64,000 nt of DNA from Arabidopsis thaliana (Eukaryota; Streptophyta; Magnoliopsida; Brassicales; Brassicaceae): positions 11,966,101 to 12,030,100 of the forward strand of contig NC_003074.8 of the NCBI RefSeq assembly GCF_000001735.4, in the 5' to 3' direction. The notes under the pieces are model-generated. The model saw nothing but the letters and a program-made list of their open reading frames with translations. It made no database searches and was not told the DNA's origin. The translations under genes and the position numbers were made by a program. Positions 22,629 through 35,800 of this stretch are shown here, in pieces. How positions within the stretch are numbered: position 1 is the stretch's first letter; each line of letters begins with the position of its first letter.

Positions 22629-24140
22629 AATATGTAATATTTTTTAATGTTTTGATCAATAAATTGGTATTTTCTGTTATTGAAGTTTTCTTCACTCAAA
22701 CATTTATATTTTCACTTTACTACAATTTCAATCAAAGCGAATTTTGTTCTAAAAAAATATAACATAAATTTATGATTTTCTATTTTCACTTAAAACAAAG
22801 TTTCTTATGAATAGTGAAATAATAATAATTCAATATTTAATTATTAAGAGGCGCTCTAAACATTATTTTTAGAGAATTGTTTTTTTGTATTTTCTTTTTA
22901 ATGAGATTAATATGTTTTTCATAATTCAACGAAGTTTAACTTTTTTCAAAGCATTTGGAGAACTTATTTCTTAAAATTCCGGAAAAAAAGAATTTAAAGT
23001 CTTTCTCATTATTATATAATTCAGTGACCTTAGCCAAAAACCTCAAACAAATAAGCAAATCATTTTTAAGCAGATTTACAAATTTTAAATTTGAATTTCA
23101 ATGCACAAAACGAAAAACTTGATGGATGAGAGAAGTTTGAATATAATATCTATTAAATACTATAATTTTATAAATTTAGCAAAAATTATATTTTTTTAAT
23201 GGATCTGTTAGTTCATACGTATCTTAATTAGTGTCAAATCATATCAAATGATTAGTGATCAAACTAGTTTGATATCTATAAGTGTCTTTTATCATTTATT
23301 AATTGAATTTAACTTGAATCCTTCTTTTTTTTTTATATACAAACAACTTTAATCCTTCGTTAAAGTATAAATTTAAAATAGTTTGCTTTGATTCTAGTTA
23401 TCGGTTTATATTTACTAAGTTTTGGTTCATGTGCAATTTCAAATGATATGCTTTTAAATTTTTTCTAGTCATGATAGTTATATCTTTAACATAAATCTTA
23501 TAGCAAAACTATACTTGATATTCTAAATTTATCAATTTGCTCTTGTGAACCTCATATTAGCCTAGAGAAACTTTGAAATCCTTTCAAGAAGTTCTATGTC
23601 GAATACTGTTTTACTAACATTTATTAGCCACTTCGATTAAGATTATTGTTAGCAAAAAGTTTTTTTTTTTTTTATAGAAAAAACTATGTTTTAGATACAA
23701 TGTGAGTTAGGCTCCTTAAATTTTAAAAGTTAAATACATTTATACTTAAAAATAGTTGGAAATTCAAATTTATACATAAATATGTCAATTTGAACCTTAT
23801 ACCCATTAAATATTTGGTGTTAGATATCAAAATAAAAGAAAATTAACCATTTGTTACTTATATTGAATTGGATATTGTTACATGTATTTATGTTTTTTTT
23901 TTTAATTTTGAAACTTTGATAGAAACCATTAAATTTAAGTTTTGTACTATATTTATTTGTCGAAAATATAATTGTCATTAAATATAACATTAACTTTATT
24001 CTTAAGTTACGTTGTTATTTTGATTTCCTATATAAAGGTAAGGTAACTTCATTTTTTAAATAACAAATACAAATCATTCTTTATTACGATTTGTTTAGTA
24101 AAACAAGAATATTTCTTGTATATTTCAATCATAAGTAGAT

Positions 24141-24488
24141 ATGTCTAAATTTAACTCTCAGATTACTATGCTATTCATTGTTTTAGCTTTGGTGTGTGCG
24201 TTTGTTCCGGCTTTCTAAGTCGAAGAAGCGGAAGCAAATTTACTATGGAAAACTTGTCTTGTTAAAATTACTCCTAAGTGTGCGTTGGATATAATCGCTG
24301 CTGTCTTTGAAAATGAAACAATGCCTGATCCTTGTTGCAACGATCTCGTCAAAGAAGGAAAAGTGTGTCACGATACGCTTATTAAATATATTGCAAATAA
24401 ACCCATGTTAATTGCCCAGGAAACTGAATACTTGAAGAAGAGTGATGACTTGTGGACACATTGTATCTCAATATCCAAAAGTGCTTGA
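24141..24488 (+). pseudogene. ECA1/prolamin-like copy 4, early stop
   Basis: Codon 26, the last of the signal peptide, is TAA (24216-24218) where the intact copies have TCA. The downstream frame is otherwise open and keeps the six cysteines, with changes such as Asp86Asn, His93Gln and Lys106Thr. Translation would stop after the secretion signal. The nonsense change is shared with copy 6. Confidence 0.9.
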
Positions 24489-26004
24489 AATATGTAATGT
24501 TTTTTTACTGTTTTGATCAATAAATTGTTATTTTCTGTTATTGAAGTTTTCTTCACTCAAACATTTATATTTTCACTTTACTACAATTTCAACCAAAGCG
24601 AATTTAGTTCTCAAAAAATATAACATAAATTTATGATTTTCTATTTTCACTTAAAACAAAGTTTCTTATGAATAGCGAAATAATAATAATTCAATATTTA
24701 ATTATTAAGAGGCGCTCTAAACATTATTTTTAGAGAATTATTTTTTTGTATTTTCTTTTTTAATTAGATTAATATGTTTTTCAAAATTCAACGAAGTTTA
24801 ACTTTTTTTCAAAGCATTTAGAGAAATTAAATGTTGGAAATTTTTTATTTAAAATCTGATTTATTTATCATTATTCTATAATTCAATGACCTTAGACCAA
24901 AACCTGACACAAATAAGCAAAACATTTTCAAGCAGATTTACAAATTTTGAATTTGAATTTCAATGCAAAAAACGAAAAGCTTGATGGATGAGACAAATTT
25001 GAATATAATATCTATTAAATCCTCTAATTTTATAAATTTAGCAAAAATTATATTTTCTAATGGATCTGTTAATTCATACGTATCTTAATTAGTGTCAAAT
25101 CATATCTAATGATTAGTGATCAAACTAGTTTGATATCTATAAGTGTCATTTACCATTTATTAATTGAATTTAACTTGAATCCTTCTTTTTTTTTTATATA
25201 CAAACAACTTTAATCCTTCGTTAAAGTATAAATTTAAAATATTTTGCTTTGATTCTAGTTATCGGTTTATATTTACTAAGTTTTAGTTCATGTGCAATTT
25301 TAAATGATATGCTTTTAAATTTTTTCTAGTCATGATAGTTATATCTTTAACATAAATCTTATAGCAAAACTATACTTGATATTCTAAATTTATCAATTTG
25401 CTCTTGTGAACCTCATATTAGCCTAGAGAAACTTTAAAATCCTTTCAAGAAGTTCTATGTCGAATACAGTTTTACTAACATTTATTAGCCATTTCGATTA
25501 AGATTATTGTTACCAAAAAGTTTTTTTTTTTCTTAATAAAAAAACTATGTTTTAGATACAATGTGAGTTAGTCTTCTTAAATTTTAAAAGTTAAATACAT
25601 TTATACTTAAAAATAGTTGAAAATTCAAATTTATACATAAATATGTCAATTTGAACCTTATACCCATTAAATATTTGGTGTTAGATATCAAAATAAAAGA
25701 AAATTAACCATTTGTTACTTATATTAAATTGGATATTGTTACATGTATTTATCTTTTTTTTTGTTTAATTTTGAAACGTTGATAGAAACCATTAAATTTA
25801 AGTTTTGTGCTATATTTATTTGTCGAAAATATAATTGTCATTAAATATAACGTTAACTTTATTCTTAAAATACGTTGTTATTTTTATTTCCTTTATAAAG
25901 GTAAGGTAACTTCATTTTTTAAATAACAAACTACAAATCATTCTTTATTACGATTTGTTTAGTAAAACAAGAATATTTCTTGTATATTTCAATCATAAGT
26001 AGAT

Positions 26005-26352
26005 ATGTCTAAATTTAACTCTCAGATTACTATGCTATTCATTGTTTTAGCTTTGGTGTGTGCGTTTGTTCCGGCTTTCTCAGCCGAAGAAGCGGAAGCA
26101 AATTTATTATGGAAAACTTGTCTTGTTAAAATTACTCCTAAGTGTGCGTTAGATATAATCGCTGCTGTCTTTGAAAATGGAACAATGCCTGATCCTTGTT
26201 GCAACGATCTCGTCAAAGAAGGAAAAGTGTGTCACGATACGCTTATTAAATATATTGCTGATAAACCCATGTTAATTGCCCACGAAACTGAATACTTGAA
26301 GAAGAGTGATGACTTGTGGAAACATTGTTTCTCAATATCCGAAAGTGCTTGA
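26005..26352 (+). CDS. ECA1/prolamin-like secreted protein, copy 5
   Basis: Intact 115-aa frame identical in protein to copy 3, with signal peptide and six cysteines. It lies in the second member of the 3.72-kb duplication. Flanks including the TATA region and GTAACTT word match those of copy 3. Confidence 0.85.
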   Translation: MSKFNSQITMLFIVLALVCAFVPAFSAEEAEANLLWKTCLVKITPKCALDIIAAVFENGTMPDPCCNDLVKEGKVCHDTLIKYIADKPMLIAHETEYLKKSDDLWKHCFSISESA

Positions 26353-27863
26353 AATATGTAATATTTTTTAATGTTTTGATCAATAAATTGGTATTTTCTG
26401 TTATTGAAGTTTTCTTCACTCAAACATTTATATTTTCACTTTACTACAATTTCAATCAAAGCGAATTTTGTTCTAAAAAAATATAACATAAATTTATGAT
26501 TTTCTATTTTCACTTAAAACAAAGTTTCTTATGAATAGTGAAATAATAATAATTCAATATTTAATTATTAAGAGGCGCTCTAAACATTATTTTTAGAGAA
26601 TTGTTTTTTTGTATTTTCTTTTTAATGAGATTAATATGTTTTTCATAATTCAACGAAGTTTAACTTTTTTCAAAGCATTTGGAGAACTTATTTCTTAAAA
26701 TTCCGGAAAAAAAGAATTTAAAGTCTTTCTCATTATTATATAATTCAGTGACCTTAGCCAAAAACCTCAAACAAATAAGCAAATCATTTTTAAGCAGATT
26801 TACAAATTTTAAATTTGAATTTCAATGCACAAAACGAAAAACTTGATGGATGAGAGAAGTTTGAATATAATATCTATTAAATACTATAATTTTATAAATT
26901 TAGCAAAAATTATATTTTTTTAATGGATCTGTTAGTTCATACGTATCTTAATTAGTGTCAAATCATATCAAATGATTAGTGATCAAACTAGTTTGATATC
27001 TATAAGTGTCTTTTATCATTTATTAATTGAATTTAACTTGAATCCTTCTTTTTTTTTTATATACAAACAACTTTAATCCTTCGTTAAAGTATAAATTTAA
27101 AATAGTTTGCTTTGATTCTAGTTATCGGTTTATATTTACTAAGTTTTGGTTCATGTGCAATTTCAAATGATATGCTTTTAAATTTTTTCTAGTCATGATA
27201 GTTATATCTTTAACATAAATCTTATAGCAAAACTATACTTGATATTCTAAATTTATCAATTTGCTCTTGTGAACCTCATATTAGCCTAGAGAAACTTTGA
27301 AATCCTTTCAAGAAGTTCTATGTCGAATACTGTTTTACTAACATTTATTAGCCACTTCGATTAAGATTATTGTTAGCAAAAAGTTTTTTTTTTTTTATAG
27401 AAAAAACTATGTTTTAGATACAATGTGAGTTAGGCTCCTTAAATTTTAAAAGTTAAATACATTTATACTTAAAAATAGTTGGAAATTCAAATTTATACAT
27501 AAATATGTCAATTTGAACCTTATACCCATTAAATATTTGGTGTTAGATATCAAAATAAAAGAAAATTAACCATTTGTTACTTATATTGAATTGGATATTG
27601 TTACATGTATTTATGTTTTTTTTTTTAATTTTGAAACTTTGATAGAAACCATTAAATTTAAGTTTTGTACTATATTTATTTGTCGAAAATATAATTGTCA
27701 TTAAATATAACATTAACTTTATTCTTAAGTTACGTTGTTATTTTGATTTCCTATATAAAGGTAAGGTAACTTCATTTTTTAAATAACAAATACAAATCAT
27801 TCTTTATTACGATTTGTTTAGTAAAACAAGAATATTTCTTGTATATTTCAATCATAAGTAGAT

Positions 27864-28211
27864 ATGTCTAAATTTAACTCTCAGATTACTATGCTATTCA
27901 TTGTTTTAGCTTTGGTGTGTGCGTTTGTTCCGGCTTTCTAAGTCGAAGAAGCGGAAGCAAATTTACTATGGAAAACTTGTCTTGTTAAAATTACTCCTAA
28001 GTGTGCGTTGGATATAATCGCTGCTGTCTTTGAAAATGAAACAATGCCTGATCCTTGTTGCAACGATCTCGTCAAAGAAGGAAAAGTGTGTCACGATACG
28101 CTTATTAAATATATTGCAAATAAACCCATGTTAATTGCCCAGGAAACTGAATACTTGAAGAAGAGTGATGACTTGTGGACACATTGTATCTCAATATCCA
28201 AAAGTGCTTGA
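27864..28211 (+). pseudogene. ECA1/prolamin-like copy 6, early stop
   Basis: Carries the same TAA at codon 26 (27939-27941) and the same amino-acid changes as copy 4, so it descends from the duplication of an already broken copy. The rest of the frame is open. Confidence 0.9.
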
Positions 28212-28882
28212 AATATGTAATGTTTTTTTACTGTTTTGATCAATAAATTGTTATTTTCTGTTATTGAAGTTTTCTTCACTCAAACATTTATATTTTCACT
28301 TTACTACAATTTCAACCAAAGCGAATTTAGTTCTCAAAAAATATAACATAAATTTATGATTTTCTATTTTCACTTAAAACAAAGTTTCTTATGAATAGCG
28401 AAATAATAATAATTCAATATTTAATTATTAAGAGGCGCTCTAAACATTATTTTTAGAGAATTATTTTTTTGTATTTTCTTTTTTAATTAGATTAATATGT
28501 TTTTCAAAATTCAACGAAGTTTAACTTTTTTTCAAAGCATTTAGAGAAATTAAATGTTGGAAATTTTTTATTTAAAATCTGATTTATTTATCATTATTCT
28601 ATAATTCAATGACCTTAGACCAAAACCTGACACAAATAAGCAAAACATTTTCAAGCAGATTTACAAATTTTGAATTTGAATTTCAATGCAAAAAACGAAA
28701 AGCTTGATGGATGAGACAAATTTGAATATAATATCTATTAAATCCTCTAATTTTATAAATTTAGCAAAAATTATATTTTCTAATGGATCTGTTAGTTCAC
28801 ACGTATCTTGATTAGTATCAAATCATATCTAATGATTAGTGAGAATACTAGTTGGATATCTATATGTGTCTTTACAATTTAA

Positions 28883-29460
28883 TAGGCATGGGCAAAATAC
28901 CTGAACCCGAAGAACCGAACTGAACCCAACTAGAAAACCCAATCCGAACCCGAATCCAAAATTTTAAAATACCCGAACGGATTCTTAACTTCAAATGCCG
29001 AAAACCCGAACCCGAACCGGATCCCAACCAAAATTCGATCAAGTACCTGAACATATCTGAAATATATATACATAGAAATAATTTAATAGTAACAATCCTA
29101 TTTACAATTTTTTTTTTTTGAACAAAGGCTCATATTTACAACTTAAGTGCCTAAATGTTTTAGATTTTAAGATATTTAGTATATTTTTGGGTACTTTACT
29201 TATTTTTCAATAGATTCAGATAGATAATAATCAGATTTTTAGAAGTTTTTGTGTATTTTCAATAATTTGAATATATTTTGATACAAAATTTTGAGTTTTG
29301 GATACTCCGGGTAAACCTGAATCCAAACCCAAAAAAAAACTCGATCCCAACCTGACCCGTAGTTTAAAAGTACCGAACGGATCTTAGATTTCTAAATCCA
29401 AAAAGCGAAACCCGAAAAACCAATCCGAACCCGATCCGAATATCCAAACATCCAGGCCTA
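28883..29460 (+). mobile_element. hAT-like non-autonomous element, full copy at the right of the array
   Basis: 578 bp from TAGGCATGGGCAAAATACC to CATCCAGGCCTA, with ACCCGAA-rich ends. It aligns to 17050-17525 with visible divergence, roughly 10-15% by eye, plus a short T-rich insert near 29108-29135. It has no coding capacity. ATAAACAC follows immediately at 29461-29468; the inner side lacks that octamer. Confidence 0.8.
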
Positions 29461-29468
29461 ATAAACAC

Positions 29469-31335
29469 GAATAATTTCGTCAAATTCCACACTAAACCAC
29501 ATACAACTATCATCATTGAGATCTTAAATTTCCCTTGTTTAGTTTTATGCTTGTAATCTTTCCTAACCTTTGATATTTAATTGAACATACATGAATATCT
29601 CTTAAAAGTAATATTCATATATAAATAAATTGAACTATCATCTTGTTTATGTAGTATTTTAATTTATGATCAATCAAGAAATATATATATAATTAGTTGC
29701 AGAACATTAGAAGTAATCAAAAGACAACTTAATTTATTATTTTATTTCAAAATAATATGTGGACATGAAAGCTGATAAGAACGAACTCCTAAGTAATTAT
29801 GGCCACGCACCTCTGATTATAAATATAGTAATAAGGCTGGATGATAATTAATCATCTACTATATCACTATATAATTACCAAGTTTTGGCTCTAAGTGGGA
29901 ATCAAAGCGTCAAATCTTAATCAATATTTTATTAAATTATGTAAAGTACTAATTCGATTAATCATCACGAGTCACCCTCATGGCCGTAATTTAATCGTAT
30001 ATCCAGTCAGATATATATTGACAGTAAGGCAAATCAGAGCCATGTATTAATATATTAAAAAAGTATTAATGTGTAGGTCTTGAGTTGCATTGCATCATGT
30101 ATTAACATTTCAGAGCAACATATTTACTTGAACGGGTTTCCACATCCACAATTTTAAATGTAAATTCGACTATTCAAAAGTATTATTAACAAATAATTTA
30201 AAAATGGTTGTGTTTTTCTTTATTTCCATGAAAGTTTTTTTTTTTATTATCATTATTAACAAATAATTTGTACTTATTATAAGATCTAAAACCAAATACA
30301 AGAGCAAATGGAAATTCATGCCATCTATGTAAACATGTAATAACAAGAAACAAATTTGAGTGATTTTAGTAAAGAACGTAACATATTTTTTTCAGGTCGA
30401 AGACATGTGAAGTATTCTGAAGCCAAAAGAAAAATTCACAAGTAAAATAATGTGGTTATTATCTTGGTCATTTTGTTTTCACATTTTTTTTGTTCTCCTC
30501 GTCATTAAAGTCGAAGACACACCTTTATTTTGGGCAATTCTTACTAGTATTCACACTTTTCATTGCACATTTGCACTACAATTTACTTTTTAACAAAAAT
30601 AAAATGTTTTGATAAGATTAAAATATGGCACTTTACTTTTTCTTTAATTTTTTTGGGACAACAAGTGAAAAAAAAAGAAGAGGGAGATGAAATCTTGATA
30701 TTTCAGTTTTAAACTAATATTATTTATTAAAAAGTTAATTATATGTAACTGAAATTCCGAATTTTTCAAACACATTGTCTTTCATCGTATCATTAAGCAC
30801 ATACTTCATACCCTCATAATCAGAGAAAAATACAAACATATTATATCACCAAAATGGATTTTAGTGCATGTATTTGAGTATATATAGCCTAGTCAAGTTT
30901 ATACGCTTAGCCTAGTCAAGTTTACACGCTTAATTATTAAATCCGACTGATTGGATTGTTTCTTCTTCTCCTTCCTTGTTCATGTTATATAACAGTAGAC
31001 TCAAAGGGTGATCCGAAAGCTGAGAAGGTAAAGAGATAGGTAAATTAATTATAAGCACTCTTTTGACTATTTGCTTTAAAATGACATATATATAACCATT
31101 TTCATCCTCCCTCTCTTATATTTCAGACTCAAATACAAAAGTTCGTTGCAGAAATTCTGAAAATAAGGGGATCCAAAACCTACCCCTCATAGTTTTTTTT
31201 GTTTGTTTGAACTATACGTCTCTCAACTATAATAATATAATAATAATACTTTGTTGTTTGAGTTGAAAAACTCTCTTCAACAGAGACTATATCGTCATAT
31301 CTTTTTGTTTGTAAACCATCAAACCTTAAATCTTA
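29469..31335. other. Intergenic DNA, no gene seen
   Basis: AT-rich, with only short open frames. A 21-bp word (CTTAGCCTAGTCAAGTTTA and nearby) is doubled near 30885-30930. No transposon ends or gene family recognised. Confidence 0.55.
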
Positions 31336-32312
31336 TGATTGTTCGAGTAATTGCTCGATACACTTAACCAAAAGGTAATATAGCAAGGTTGATCCATAAG
31401 GACCAAAGATACTTTAAGGATTTCTGAAAGTCGTTCTTAGCTAAAGTAGAAAGGTTGTTTGTTTGGTTTTTTCGATTGTAAATTAAAATACAAGAAAATA
31501 AACGATTAAAGTTATATAATAAAAAGCATTGAGCCATACGGTATTTCAGAGATCAATGATTAATGGAAATATTAGACAAGGAATTCAGCACAAAGAACCG
31601 TTCTCGAACATGAACACACGTTTAGACTAATTCTCTCTCAAGACATTAATCACTAAATTTGACTACTTGACTACTAAACTTTCATTTGTAATTTCCTAGT
31701 CAAATTCGCATTAGAATTAGGTTCATTAGGTTCACAATGCATTCTAACATGCACTAATTTGGCTAGAAATACATTGCTCAATTCACATTGGTTCATCCAT
31801 CCTATCAAACACTTTTAATGCGTAAAAAAACCTAGAATCTAAAACAGGGTGATCAATCCTATTCCAGCATTAAGAACATGTGAATCAAAGAATTAAAAGA
31901 TAAAAAACTCCAAACAACAATCAAACCATGATCAATTCATTGAATCCCCTACTTAGAACCCTAAAACCCAATTAAGAGACTGTTGACTTATAATAAAATA
32001 AACAACACAAAGAGTTGAAGAAGACATAAAAGATTAATTAAATATAAAGAATAGGGATTAGAAATCTTCTCCAAAGTGTCAAAGAGGATGGATCCTTCTC
32101 CCAAAGTTACTTACAAAGAAAAGCTCTAAAAAAGTTGCCGAAAAAGAAGCTTCGAGAATGAAATTAGGTTTCTGGGGGTTTTATACCCAGGTATAGAAAA
32201 TAGAAAATAAATCCGGTTAATGAAAACCAAAACCGGCGGTCGAGCAACAAATGGAGGTAAACCAATGGTAGTAGACCTCCATAATCTTTGGTAACACTAC
32301 AAGAAAACAGGT

Positions 32313-32715
32313 AAACGACGACTACAATCAGCGACAGTAAACGTAGTCGTAAAGTTAAACGACGTTTTGGCGATGGATTTACGACTAGCGTGCTACAACT
32401 CGAAAAATTGTAGTTACATAGTCGTTGTTTTACGACTATTTTATGGAGTCGGCAGATAGTCGGCAAGTAACGACTATTTGACGCTTATATTATTGAAGGG
32501 ATAATGTTGTCGTTACTTAGTCGCTAATTAACGACTATTCTACCGTCTATTTTATTTAGTCGCTAATTTGGCGACTACAGGACGACTAGTTGTCTTAGTC
32601 GTCCTGTAGTCGTAGAAACGTCGCACAAGAGTCGTATAAAGTAGTTGGAAAACGTGTTTCGCATTGGTAAGTAGGTACACCTAATTATTTAGTTGTAGTC
32701 GTAAATTAGTCACAA
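32313..32715. repeat. CACTA 5' subterminal repeat region
   Basis: ACGACTA/TAGTCGT and GCGACTA words occur more than ten times in both orientations. In En/Spm elements such subterminal repeats are bound by the TNPA-type protein and are needed for transposition; that function is inferred here. Confidence 0.75.
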
Positions 32716-32819
32716 AAACTGGCCTATATAATAAACGTTCACGAAACTCTTCTTTCACCAACAAATCAAAACAACAACAACATCAAAGAAAAAAAAAATA
32801 TTAGTTAGTTTATTGTATA

Positions 32820-35800
32820 ATGGCGAGAAACTACAATTATGGTGGTACTGGCGGTTTCTATCGAGATTGGATGTACAAGAGATTTGATGAAGTGACGGGG
32901 AATTTGTCAGCCGAATACGTCGCAGGAGTTGAGCAATTCATGACATTCGCTAATAGTCAGCCAATAGTACAGAGTAGTCGAGGTAAATTTCATTGTCCTT
33001 GTAGTGTATGCAAGAATGAAAAACACATCATCTCGGGTAGAAGAGTTAGTAGTCATTTGTTTAGTTAAGGATTTATGTCTGATTATTATGTTTGGTATAA
33101 GCATGGAGAAGAAATGAATATGGATATAGGAACGAGTTACACCGATAGGACGTATTTTAGTGAGAATCATGAAGAAGTGGGTAATGTTGTAGAAGATCCA
33201 TATGTGGATATGGTGAACGATGCATTTAATTTTAACGTGGGGTATGATGATAACTATCATCATGATGATAGTTAGCCCTGTAACGGAGCCGGATATCCGG
33301 CTTTTTCAGCGTATCCGGATCCGTATCCGGCTCCGTTGGATCCGTAATTTTGTTATCCGTATCCGTATCCGTCAATACCGGATATTCGGATTTCGAATAT
33401 CCGTAAAAAAAATAGAATATCCGTGGATATCCGGATCCGGATCCGGATTCATATTAAAAGTTGAATTGTCCTATAATTCGTGTTAAAAGTTTGATAAAGT
33501 AACAAAACGTTGATCAAACATCACAAGTATTACAAAACATAAAAAAACAAGCAAAAAGTTTAATAAAAGTAGCAAAAGACTCAAATGATGCATCTTCTTA
33601 TCTTCTTCTCCACTTCCTTCATTCCTCTTCATATTCTCCATATAATCTGGAGAAAAAAAACTTTTGAAATAGGAATTTTAAATCAAATGAAATTAAACAA
33701 ACAAATCAATAAGCAATACCTAGTTCAAAGCTGAATACTTAGAGTTTGTCACACATGTTCGTGGGCTTAATTGTTTTAAAACCAACATGGGCTTAATTGT
33801 TTTAAAACATGGCTGTGGGCTAATTGTTTGGTCGTGGGGTAATTGTTTTGACTTTGAGACAAGCTGATTTAGAGTATGACACATGTTCGTGGGCTTTATT
33901 ATAAGTCACGTAAACTTTGGACTTTATATTTTTTTGGAAGTAACATATTTTGTCCTAACAAATATCAAAGCCCAACAAATATCAAAGCCTAATAAAGATC
34001 TATATACGGATCCGGATATCCGTTACTGTTTTTTTATTATTATCCGCATCCGGATCCGGATCCGTCGGATCCGTAATTTCGTTATCCGTATCTGGATCCG
34101 GAAATCTCGGATAATCGTTTTTTCGGATCGGTTCCGGATACGGATAACGGATTTTAATTACAGGGCTAATGATAGTTATCAGAATATGGAAGAACCGGTC
34201 TGTAACCATTCAAATAAGTTCTACGATTTGTTAGAAGGTGCAAATAATCCTTTGTACGATGGTTGTCGTGAAGGGCAGTCGCAATTATCCTTAGCATCTT
34301 GATTCATGCACAACAAAGCGAAGTATAATATGAGTGAAAAGTTGGTGGACTCCGTTTGCGAAATGTTTACAGATTTTTTACCAGAAGGAAACCAGGCTAC
34401 CACTTCACATTACCAGACCGAGAAGTTAATGCGCAATTTAGTGACTTCCATATCATACGATTGATGTTTGTCAGAACAATTGTATGCTATTTTGGAAAGA
34501 AGACGAAAAAGAAGATCAATGTCGATTTTGTGGCGCGAAAAGATGGAAGCCTGAGGACGACCGTCGAAGAACCAAAGTACCATATAGTCGTATGTGGTAT
34601 CTACCTATTGGGGACCGGTTGAAGAGAATGTTTCAGAGCCATAAGACAGCTGCGGCAATGCGATTGGCATGCTGAGCACCAATCAAAGGAGGGAGAAATG
34701 AATCATCCTTCAGATGCAGCAGAGTGGAGATATTTCCAAGAGTTACATCCCCAGTTTTCCGAAGAACCCCGTAACGTTTATCTCGGGTTGTGTACTGATG
34801 GGTTCAATCCATTTGGCATGTCTCGTAATCATTCGTTGTGGCCTGTGATCCTAACTCCTTATAATTTACCCCCTGGTATGTGCATGAATACAGAGTACTT
34901 ATTTCTTACCATTCTGAATTCTAGTCCAAATCATTCTCGAGCTAGTCTTGATGTCTTCCTCCAACCTCTTATTGAGGAGTTAAAAGAGTTGTGGTCTACT
35001 GGAGTCGATCCGTACGATGTTTCATTGAGTCAGAATTTTAATCTAAAAGCAGTACTACTGTGGACGATTAGCGACTTTCCGGCGTATAGCATGTTATCAG
35101 GATGGACTACTCATGGTAAATTGTCTTGTCCTGTTTGCATGGAAAGTACAAAGTCTTTTTATCTACTCAATGGACGGAAGACATGCTGGTTTGATTGTCA
35201 CCGTAGATTTCTTCCTCATGGTCATCCATCCCATAGGAACAGAAAAGACTTTCTGAAAGGAAGAGATGCTTCTAGCGAGTATCCACCTGAGTCTTTGACA
35301 GGGAAGCAAGTTTATTACGAGAGGTTGGCTAGTGTAAATCCACCAAAAACGAAGGATGTTGGTGGGAACGGTCATGAAAAGAAGATGCGAGGCTATGGGA
35401 AGGAACATAATTGGCACAAGGAAAGCATCTTGTGGGAGTTGTCTTACTGGAAAGACCTCAATCTTCGACATAATATTGATATGATGCATACAAAGAAGAA
35501 TTTTCTTGACAACATCATGAACACTCTCATGAGTGTTAAGGGTAAATCAAAAGATAATATCATGTCAAGATTGGATATTGAGAAATTTTGTTCACGCCCA
35601 GGCTTACATATTGATAGTAATGGCAAAGCTCCATTTCCAGCGTATACATTGACAGAAGAAGCTAAACAGAGTTTATTACAATGTGTGAAACATGATATTA
35701 GATTTCCAGATGGTTATTCTTCAGATTTGGCTAGTTGTGTAGATCTGGATAATGGAAAGTTTTCAGGCATGAAAAGTCATAATTGTCATGTATTTATGGA

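Larger units (their letters stand above)
17526..28882 (+). repeat. Six-unit tandem array, unit ~1.86 kb, one small gene per unit
   Basis: Start codons of the six copies lie at 18555, 20417, 22281, 24141, 26005 and 27864, spaced 1859-1864 bp. Non-coding spacers are also conserved; for example TAGTCATGATAG occurs at 17536, 19741, 21603, 23466, 25327 and 27190. The first spacer is longer because of a SINE. The last unit is cut by the right hAT copy. Spacers hold no other gene. Confidence 0.95.
17042..29468. mobile_element. Composite hAT-flanked block with 8-bp TSD carrying a gene array
   Basis: The octamer ATAAACAC stands directly before the hAT end TAGGCCTGGGC at 17050 and again directly after the opposite end CCAGGCCTA at 29452-29460. 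The ends are inverted repeats of about nine bases and the 8-bp duplication is the hAT length. Between them lie a hAT-like copy truncated on its right (17050 to about 17525), six tandem gene units, and a full hAT-like copy (28883-29460) in the same orientation. The right copy has no matching repeat on its inner side (CAATTTAA), so it did not insert alone there. The sequence shows the structure; a single composite insertion, or recombination into a hAT element, is inferred. Confidence 0.7.

Noticed and set aside
28875..29468. Right hAT-like copy as a simple independent insertion
   Set aside because: Its inner flank (CAATTTAA) does not match its outer flank (ATAAACAC), which instead matches the outer flank of the left copy.
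33075..33486. Small frames with NYHHDD and IRIRIR stretches
   Set aside because: They combine the broken transposase 5' part with GGATCCGG palindromes of the hAT MITE.
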